Source: a bacterium (GTDB lineage Bacteria > Patescibacteriota > Minisyncoccia > Minisyncoccales > UBA10102). From it: a stretch of DNA of 15,684 nucleotides. The position numbers and the translations under genes were made by a program. Shown here one piece after another: positions 11,838 to 15,684 of this stretch (position 1 is the first letter of the stretch; the number at the start of each line of letters is the position of its first letter). The stretch lies in the NCBI GenBank assembly GCA_030698465.1, contig JAUYJZ010000026.1, positions 1 to 15,684 on the forward strand, given 5' to 3'. The notes under the pieces were generated by a model. That model searched no databases. It was given only the letters and a program-made list of their open reading frames with translations, and was not told where the DNA came from.

Positions 11838-13074
11838 GCTCTTTGAAGATTTTAATCTTGCCGTACTCCCCGTCATATCCGGGTTCAATCCGCACCTTCC
11901 TCTCTCGAACCCGAAGAATACCCTCTGCGATTTCAGGAAGTGTTGCTTCTTTCAGCTCTTCTGCCTTTGCATCTAAAAGCACGGCAAACTCAGTTCCAAT
12001 TCTTGAGATAAGTTTTTCGTATTCTGCCTTGCCCTGTTTTGTGCCTACTCCCCGATGCAAAGCATCTGCAATGATTTCCTGCAAAGGAATCATGGACTTA
12101 AAGGGGATAGCTCCCTCTGGTTTACCCGCCGAAGATTTATCGAAGGCGGGCCGGTCGGCTAGCTCGGCGACTCGGTTCAACACACCAATAGTCAGAGGCC
12201 TCTTACACACAAGACAGATGTTCTTTTGTTTTTTTGATTCTTCTGGACTCAAAGAAACATTACATAGACGGTGGCCGTCGTAATGGTACTTTCCTTCTTC
12301 AGGGAAAAACTCTACAGTATACAAGAATTTCTTTGGGTCTTTGGTCTTAATTGCTTCCCTTATTGCAGGGTAGCTCAATTCTGTATCAAAAACATTCACC
12401 TCCCTCCCAATCTTTTCTAATGAATGAGAATCTGAATTGCTCAGCAGGGTAATATTGTCTAGGGCAGACAATCTCCAGTTCATGGCAGGGTCCGAGGAGA
12501 GTCCTGTCTCCCCTGCATAAATATATTTTGTGTATTCGTCAAAACATTCTTCCATGGAGTTAAAGCCGGATTTCGACCCAAACACGCTGAACCACGGCGT
12601 CCACATATGAGCAGGCACTACTAAAGAAGAGGGGTCTGCCTCCAGCACAATCTTTGCTACTTCCTTTGCATCAATGCCTAAAATTGGCCTGCCATCACTC
12701 CTTAAGTTTCCTATCCACCCCAACTGCGTATTTATTTTCTCCACCGCAGAAAGAGAAGGAACAATTAAAATAAGATGAATCTTTCTTACCTTTCCTCCTT
12801 TTGAGTAGATGCAGCTGATTTCAGAGGAAAAGACAAACCTGGCTTTGCCCTCCGTAGCTTTAGCGAAGGAGGGTTTCAACTTATACAACCCCTCTTCAAC
12901 GGGTTCCAGCTGCTCTTTTAACTCTTTAAACCACATGGGATGGGTAAAGTCACCCGTGCCCATAACAGAAATCCCCTTCTTTTTCGCCCAGAGATCAAGA
13001 TTGGAAAGATTCATCTCCTTTGAAGTGGCACGAGCGAATCTAGAATGAATGTGAAAATCAGCAATGATCTTCAT
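11797..13074 (-). CDS. Endonuclease Q-like PHP-domain DNA repair nuclease
   Basis: The ATG at 13074 is chosen because the protein then starts MKIIADFHIHSRFARATSKEM, as in the family, and a -35/-10 pair places transcription at that codon. The protein has 425 residues. The PHP metal motifs are DFHIH (6-10), GTGDFTHP (39-46), SEISC (84-88), PAHMWTPWFS (154-163) and NSDSH (213-217). A zinc-binding segment has C271, C287 and C290 (HRLCNVS, NICLVCKRPLTIGV). EndoQ cuts DNA 5' to deaminated bases (uracil, hypoxanthine). Two ten-residue insertions of the form P-(S/A)-F-(A/D)-K-(A/S)-(T/S)-(E/A)-G-K lie at residues 68-77 and 309-318; both are encoded by 26-base palindromic repeats. Confidence 0.88.
   Translation of the reverse strand: MKIIADFHIHSRFARATSKEMNLSNLDLWAKKKGISVMGTGDFTHPMWFKELKEQLEPVEEGLYKLKPSFAKATEGKARFVFSSEISCIYSKGGKVRKIHLILIVPSLSAVEKINTQLGWIGNLRSDGRPILGIDAKEVAKIVLEADPSSLVVPAHMWTPWFSVFGSKSGFNSMEECFDEYTKYIYAGETGLSSDPAMNWRLSALDNITLLSNSDSHSLEKIGREVNVFDTELSYPAIREAIKTKDPKKFLYTVEFFPEEGKYHYDGHRLCNVSLSPEESKKQKNICLVCKRPLTIGVLNRVAELADRPAFDKSSAGKPEGAIPFKSMIPLQEIIADALHRGVGTKQGKAEYEKLISRIGTEFAVLLDAKAEELKEATLPEIAEGILRVRERKVRIEPGYDGEYGKIKIFKEHEERSTVSQKTLF
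12125..12150. repeat. Palindromic repeat inserted in frame in the EndoQ gene (copy 2)
   Basis: A 26-base imperfect palindrome: outer arms CCCGCC (12125-12130) and GGCGGG (12145-12150), GAA on both inner flanks, inner arms GAT and ATC around TT. On the minus strand it encodes PAFDKSSAG within ELADRP...EGAIPF, a stretch that is otherwise conserved in EndoQ. The architecture, length and reading phase are the same as at 12848-12873. Confidence 0.75.
12848..12873. repeat. Palindromic repeat inserted in frame in the EndoQ gene (copy 1)
   Basis: A 26-base imperfect palindrome: outer arms CCCTCC (12848-12853) and GGAGGG (12868-12873), inner flanks GTA and GAA, inner arms GCT and AGC around TT. On the minus strand it encodes PSFAKATEG between YKLK and KARFVFSSEIS. 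Peptides of this type are, to my knowledge, recurrent in Candidate Phyla Radiation proteins and look like mobile palindromes tolerated in coding sequence, comparable to Rickettsia palindromic elements. Confidence 0.78.
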
Positions 13075-13082
13075 ATATTTCA

Positions 13083-13111
13083 TCAATAGCAGAATGTGCC
13101 CCCTCTTTCAA
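13083..13111 (-). promoter_or_regulatory. Promoter of the EndoQ-kinase unit, predicted to give a leaderless mRNA
   Basis: On the minus strand TTGAAA (13111-13106), a 17-base spacer, TATTGA (13088-13083), then eight bases (TGAAATAT) to the ATG at 13074. An alternative in-frame ATG at 13083 falls inside the -10 box and would not be on this transcript. Confidence 0.62.
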
Positions 13112-13144
13112 CCGTTTCTCCATACAACCGTTTCTCCATACAAC
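13109..13144. repeat. 16-base tandem duplication
   Basis: CAACCGTTTCTCCATA occurs twice in direct succession (13109-13124, 13125-13140), followed by a third CAAC. It covers the edge of the EndoQ -35 box and lies in the spacer between EndoQ and the transposase element. It is probably a replication-slippage duplication. Confidence 0.85.
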
Positions 13145-13167
13145 GTAGTACAACATAACGCATGAGT

Positions 13168-13190
13168 TGTTAGACGTCCGACGTCTAACA
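13168..13190. repeat. Left palindrome of the RAYT element
   Basis: A perfect 23-base inverted repeat: TGTTAGACGTC (13168-13178), a single central C, and GACGTCTAACA (13180-13190). It ends 17 bases before the transposase ATG. A possible -35 (TAGACG) and -10 (TAAACT, 13194-13199) overlap or abut it, so transposase binding here could also control expression. The right copy at 13904-13926 differs by one base. Confidence 0.85.
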
Positions 13191-13207
13191 TGTTAAACTA
13201 AAAGTAT

Positions 13208-13897
13208 ATGATAAGAAAATTCAAATTTGCGCAAAACGCATATTATCACATTTGCAATCGAAGCAATGACGAAATGCCTATCTTTCTTGATGAAATTGAT
13301 TATATTCGTTTTCTCTTTTTTACTCTTGTATACCAGGCCCCACTCACGTTTTATAATATAAGCCGTCAGGCTAGCTATTTTGCAAAACATTCACACTTTA
13401 CCATTTCACAAACAACCCTAGATCAAATTGTCGTTCAGAGAAATGTAGAACTCAACGCGTTTGCTATAATGCCAAACCACTTTCATCTTTCAGTACAGGA
13501 AAAGACCCAGGAAGGAAAAGGTATCTCTTCATACCTTCAGCGTATCCAGACTGGCTATGCAAAGTATTTTAATACAAAATATGCAAAAAAAGGGCATCTT
13601 TTTCAGGGTTCATTTCGCGCGGTACCCATAGAAACCAATGAACAACTTCTCTACCTTTCTGCGTATATTCACCGCAACCCAAGAGACCTTGCGGGGTGGA
13701 GGGGAAAAGAAGCAAAATACCCGTGGTCAAGCTATCAAGATTTTATTACCAAAAACCGCTGGGGGAAGCTTTTAAAGCCGGGTATTATCCTTAACCAATT
13801 TCCCGATATTAGTTCTTCCTATAACGGGTTTGTAGAGACAAGCACTGCAAAGCTTCAGCCGGGAGAATCACCGATCAAACACCTCTTTCTTGAGTGA
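13208..13897 (+). CDS. REP-associated tyrosine transposase (Y1/HUH, IS200-like family)
   Basis: The 229-residue protein shows the RAYT signature in order: AYYHICNRSNDEMPIFLD near the start, FAIMPNHFHLSVQ (85-97) with the HUH pair H91-x-H93, GYAKYFNTKYAKKGHLFQGSF (116-136) containing the likely nucleophilic tyrosine, and YLSAYIHRNP (149-158). These enzymes make single-strand cuts with a covalent phosphotyrosine and act on palindromic repeats. It is complete, without frameshifts, and is flanked by near-identical palindromes, so it may be active. It is the only gene between EndoQ and alkD on this strand, and its base composition is more A+T-rich than that of its neighbours, in line with acquisition. 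Confidence 0.9.
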   Translation: MIRKFKFAQNAYYHICNRSNDEMPIFLDEIDYIRFLFFTLVYQAPLTFYNISRQASYFAKHSHFTISQTTLDQIVVQRNVELNAFAIMPNHFHLSVQEKTQEGKGISSYLQRIQTGYAKYFNTKYAKKGHLFQGSFRAVPIETNEQLLYLSAYIHRNPRDLAGWRGKEAKYPWSSYQDFITKNRWGKLLKPGIILNQFPDISSSYNGFVETSTAKLQPGESPIKHLFLE

Positions 13898-13903
13898 GTA
13901 GTG

Positions 13904-13926
13904 TGCTAGACGTCCGACGTCTAACA
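13904..13926. repeat. Right palindrome of the RAYT element
   Basis: TGCTAGACGTC (13904-13914), central C, GACGTCTAACA (13916-13926). It is identical to the left copy except for C instead of T at 13906, which breaks one pair of the stem. It starts six bases after the transposase stop codon. Confidence 0.85.
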
Positions 13927-13940
13927 ATCCGAAAAAAGGG

Positions 13941-13980
13941 GCATTCAATCTTACCACAAAGGAATGCTTTTCTCTGTTTT
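13941..13980 (+). terminator. Possible terminator after the RAYT gene
   Basis: GCATTC (13941-13946) pairs with GAATGC (13962-13967) around a 15-base loop and is followed by TTTTCTCTGTTTTT. The stem is short and the region also encodes the decayed end of alkD on the other strand, so the hairpin may be fortuitous. Confidence 0.35.
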
Positions 13981-14422
13981 TCTGGAAATCGTTCTATAGC
14001 ATAACGGAGCATAGTTCTTGGCATCTTAAAGGATTTTTCGATCTTGAAGCAAGATACTCGCCTACTATTTTATCTGCTGAAGTATCCACCAACCCCCAGC
14101 TATTAATTCCTTTAATGTTGGATAAATAAAAATCATATATCTTTTTTTTCTCTTTTTCATCTCCGCTTTGGAATTGCTTCACTAAAATAAAAAGGGCACA
14201 GAGCCGCTCTTCATTAAACGGAGAAGTAAGAAGTTTTTTCAAATAATAAAGTGAAAGATTGGGATGGTTCTTTGCTGTTTCTCGTATTTTAGGAACTATA
14301 ACTCCAAGGAACAAATCTCCTTCTCCATACTCACTGGGACCAGTCTTAAAGAATCTCTGAAAGATTTTGGCGTTTTCCGGATTTGCTTTTTTCTGAAGCT
14401 CTTTTTGAATCTCAAGCTGCAT
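13947..14422 (-). pseudogene. Decayed DNA alkylation repair protein gene (alkD-like) with internal deletion
   Basis: The first frame (14422 to a TAG at 13994) gives 142 residues with AlkD features: FLGVIVPKIRETAK, SPFNEERLCALFILVKQF, INSWGLVDTSADKIVGEYL. AlkD proteins normally have about 220-230 residues. The expected next part is missing, including the segment with W-x-R-R, where the essential active-site Arg lies. A different frame then resumes with KMPRTMLRYAIERFPEKQRKAFL (from about 14027 down), an unmistakable AlkD C-terminus. So roughly 60-70 codons have been deleted with a frameshift at the junction. In addition, the usual NNWDLVD reads NSWGLVD. The gene's tail runs into the right RAYT palindrome. 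A 142-residue protein could still be made but should be inactive. Confidence 0.82.
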
Positions 14423-14508
14423 TATCTTGAGTCGTCTAATAACCTAGCAGTTCAGCTTTGTATATTGATGGGCCCGTGGAACATTCCGCGGATACAGGAG
14501 ATACTCCC

Positions 14509-14850
14509 CTATTTCACCAGCTTTATCCCAATACCAGCAATTAAAGACCCTCCGAGCAAAAGAAGACCAGCGAACATGGACCAGGCAGCAAGGTTGAGCA
14601 TTTGTGGAATGGTGTCGGCTGGCAACAATCCCTGTAGTTGCTGACCAAGCAGGTCAGGAAGCTGATTTTGCAAATCTTGCAAAGAACCAACAGGAAGAGA
14701 AGAATCCGCAACTCTTTCTTGCGGAGTTGAAAAGAGTTCTGGGGCGGGAGTTACTCCTGTAAAAATTTGCCAGGAGAAAAATAAAGTTGCCGCAATGGTC
14801 AACACTCCTGCTGCCAAAAGAATGAATCCAATTATCTTGTTGATACTCAT
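14509..14850 (-). CDS. Small membrane protein with two transmembrane helices
   Basis: The protein has 113 residues. Helix 1 is at about 5-27 (IIGFILLAAGVLTIAATLFFSW) and helix 2 at about 88-109 (AWSMFAGLLLLGGSLIAGIGIKLV). Between them is a 55-residue loop rich in Gln, Leu and Pro (LQDLQNQLPDLLGQQLQGLLP), ending in the segment ADTIPQMLNLAAW. Proteins with this IPxxLNLxAWSxFAG ending are, as far as I recall, common and uncharacterised in Parcubacteria. Both termini are probably on the same side of the membrane. It overlaps the stop of the PD-(D/E)XK gene by four bases (ATGA), so they are cotranslated. No function is assigned. Confidence 0.8.
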   Translation of the reverse strand: MSINKIIGFILLAAGVLTIAATLFFSWQIFTGVTPAPELFSTPQERVADSSLPVGSLQDLQNQLPDLLGQQLQGLLPADTIPQMLNLAAWSMFAGLLLLGGSLIAGIGIKLVK

Positions 14851-15587
14851 ATCAATACCTTTTGTGTAATGTTTTTAGGATAGTTTGCAACCTTTCTCAA
14901 AAATGAGCGGTGATACCATTCCCAGACTTCCTTTGCTGCAAGGAAAGCCTCTAGGTCTTCTTTCTGGCCTTCTAGTTCCAGAAACTCGGCTTCCCCTACG
15001 GGATGGGACCATTGATGATTGCACCAGCTGTTGCCTCCAAGAACCCGTTCCTTTCCACTTTTCTCCTTCTTTTTGGCAAGACATCCCTTGCATTCTTCAT
15101 ACTGGTCTATTCTCAAAATCCACCTGGTGTCTGCGTGAAACTTCTTTTGCACCCCCTTGTTGTAGGCATTGAGATAGGCCGCCGTCTGCAAAGAGTATTC
15201 GTCTCTCATGCCGTTACCAGTCTTTAAATCCACAACCCCCCTTTTGCCCTGCACCTCAGCCACCATATCAATGGTCCCAGCATACCCATTCTCAAAATCA
15301 TAGACCTTAGCCTCAATATCTCCTGTGGGGTTTGTAATCTTTACCCCTTGCGCCTTTCTCCATTTCTCAAAGGCTTGAAGTGAAGGAGCAATCTTTTGGT
15401 CTGCAATGTATTTCTCTCCTTTCAAGATTTTCTCAATGGCAGAATGTACAGCAACCCCCCAATCAACTGAAGCAAAGGAACCAATAAAAAAAGACCTGGA
15501 CACCAAAGCCGTGATGGCAGTCACCCTCGGCATCCACATGCCCTCTATCTCATATCCGTACTTGTGTTTAAAGTACTCAAGCGTCAT
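14847..15587 (-). CDS. PD-(D/E)XK nuclease-superfamily protein (RecB/Cas4-like core)
   Basis: The ATG at 15587 is chosen over the upstream TTG because it overlaps the stop of the preceding gene as ATGA, the same coupling as at its own 3' end. This gives 246 residues. The nuclease core is WGVAVHSAIEKIL (43-55), E92 in GDIEAKVYD, GTIDMVAE (104-111; D107), GVVDLKTGNG (117-126; D120-x-K122) and LQTAAYLNAY (133-142; Q134), as in the RecB-like PDDEXK family. C166, C169 and C189 with H191 could hold a metal or Fe-S cluster, as cysteines do in Cas4/AddB-type relatives, but the spacing is not a known match. No CRISPR or helicase gene is visible beside it. The substrate is unknown, presumably DNA ends. 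Confidence 0.78.
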   Translation of the reverse strand: MTLEYFKHKYGYEIEGMWMPRVTAITALVSRSFFIGSFASVDWGVAVHSAIEKILKGEKYIADQKIAPSLQAFEKWRKAQGVKITNPTGDIEAKVYDFENGYAGTIDMVAEVQGKRGVVDLKTGNGMRDEYSLQTAAYLNAYNKGVQKKFHADTRWILRIDQYEECKGCLAKKKEKSGKERVLGGNSWCNHQWSHPVGEAEFLELEGQKEDLEAFLAAKEVWEWYHRSFLRKVANYPKNITQKVLI

Positions 15588-15684
15588 TGCTTCTTTGAAA
15601 AAGAATACAGCTCTGGATTTTTGGTGATGATTTTCCAAACATTCTCCAGAAAATCTCCTCCGGCGTACCCCACAATCAGGGCCA
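15584..15684 (-). CDS. C-terminal end of an unidentified protein (partial)
   Basis: The frame is open from the window edge to a TGA at 15586-15584. The 32 visible residues begin ALIVGYAGGDFLENVWKI and end PELYSFSKKQ. The stop overlaps the ATG of the nuclease gene (ATGA), so this is the upstream member of the same operon. The short hydrophobic stretch could be the end of a membrane helix or of a Rossmann-like strand. Too little is visible to assign a family. Confidence 0.6.
   Translation of the reverse strand, partial: ALIVGYAGGDFLENVWKIITKNPELYSFSKKQ

Larger units (their letters stand above)
13168..13926 (+). mobile_element. REP-associated (RAYT / IS200-like) transposable unit
   Basis: A single Y1-type transposase gene is bracketed by two copies of the same palindrome (13168-13190 and 13904-13926, 22 of 23 bases identical) with almost nothing else inside. 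This is the layout of a REP/RAYT unit: the HUH enzyme recognises and moves or multiplies short palindromes. No target duplication is evident next to the palindromes. The right end abuts the remnant of alkD, which suggests the element arrived next to, or within, its 3' end. Confidence 0.75.

Noticed and set aside
11838..11888. Longer kinase-like protein starting at 11888
   Set aside because: It would overlap the EndoQ gene by 92 bases and adds residues with no counterpart in the kinase fold; the ATG at 11837 fits better.
13994..14422. Treating the 142-residue AlkD-like frame as an intact short gene
   Set aside because: The AlkD C-terminus follows immediately in another frame, so the short length results from a deletion and frameshift.
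14474..14491. Hairpin CCGTGGAA/TTCCGCGG as terminator of the membrane-protein operon
   Set aside because: The loop would have only two bases and no T-run follows in either direction.
15588..15638. TTG start extending the PD-(D/E)XK protein by 17 residues
   Set aside because: The extension overlaps the coding end of the preceding gene; the ATG at 15587 gives a standard ATGA coupling.
1..15684. tRNA, rRNA, tmRNA, RNase P RNA or CRISPR array
   Set aside because: I looked for the T-loop consensus, the conserved tmRNA/RNase P strings and regularly spaced repeats on both strands and found none.

Overview
The window looks like chromosomal DNA of a small-genome bacterium, most likely a member of the Candidate Phyla Radiation (Patescibacteria, Parcubacteria-like). 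The reasons are very tight packing with 1-4 nt gene overlaps, an endonuclease Q-type PHP protein, palindromic repeats that add in-frame peptides of the type P-S-F-A-K-A-T-E-G-K, a REP-associated transposase framed by TAGACGTC palindromes, and a typical small two-helix membrane protein. TGA is used as a stop (nudix, phosphatase-like and transposase genes), so there is no TGA recoding. The lineage is inferred from these traits; no marker phylogeny was possible.

Layout. (1) 2-872, + strand: the end of infC, then rpmI and rplT, with a structured infC-rpmI spacer and a strong terminator. (2) 855-6669, - strand: an Ap4A-type nudix hydrolase; DNA polymerase X overlapping an eight-helix flippase-like membrane protein; a three-gene group in which a YfbR/HDDC2-like HD nucleotidase sits between two paralogous SLOG/LOG-like Rossmann proteins; and a GreA-family factor. 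(3) 6670-7060: a 391-base stretch without a gene, holding two good minus-strand promoters and mutually exclusive hairpins upstream of greA. (4) 7061-10506, - strand: hisB, hisC, an inositol-monophosphatase-fold protein (candidate histidinol-phosphate phosphatase) and a fusion of a phosphoribosyltransferase domain to an Lrp/AsnC regulator. (5) 10608-13074: a 70-residue orphan on +, then on - a choline-kinase-like protein and an EndoQ-like DNA repair nuclease with two palindromic peptide insertions. (6) 13168-13926: a RAYT transposase bracketed by near-identical palindromes. (7) 13947-15684, - strand: a decayed alkD, a two-helix membrane protein, a PD-(D/E)XK nuclease and the end of another gene.

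How the genes fit together. hisB, hisC and the phosphatase-like gene would give three consecutive steps of histidine synthesis. The fused regulator next to them carries a PRPP-binding loop, so it may tune a PRPP-consuming pathway; a second promoter, with a perfect palindrome between its -35 and -10 boxes, could be its own operator. The SLOG-HD-SLOG group looks like a nucleotide salvage or nucleotide-signal unit. PolX, EndoQ, the PD-(D/E)XK protein and the alkD remnant are DNA repair or processing functions.

Expression. Three operon-leading genes (flippase, hisB, EndoQ) have a -10 box only 6-8 nt before the ATG, which predicts leaderless mRNAs, whereas two others (4796 on -, 10608 on +) have clear Shine-Dalgarno sites. 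Three genes have their stop codon inside a terminator hairpin.
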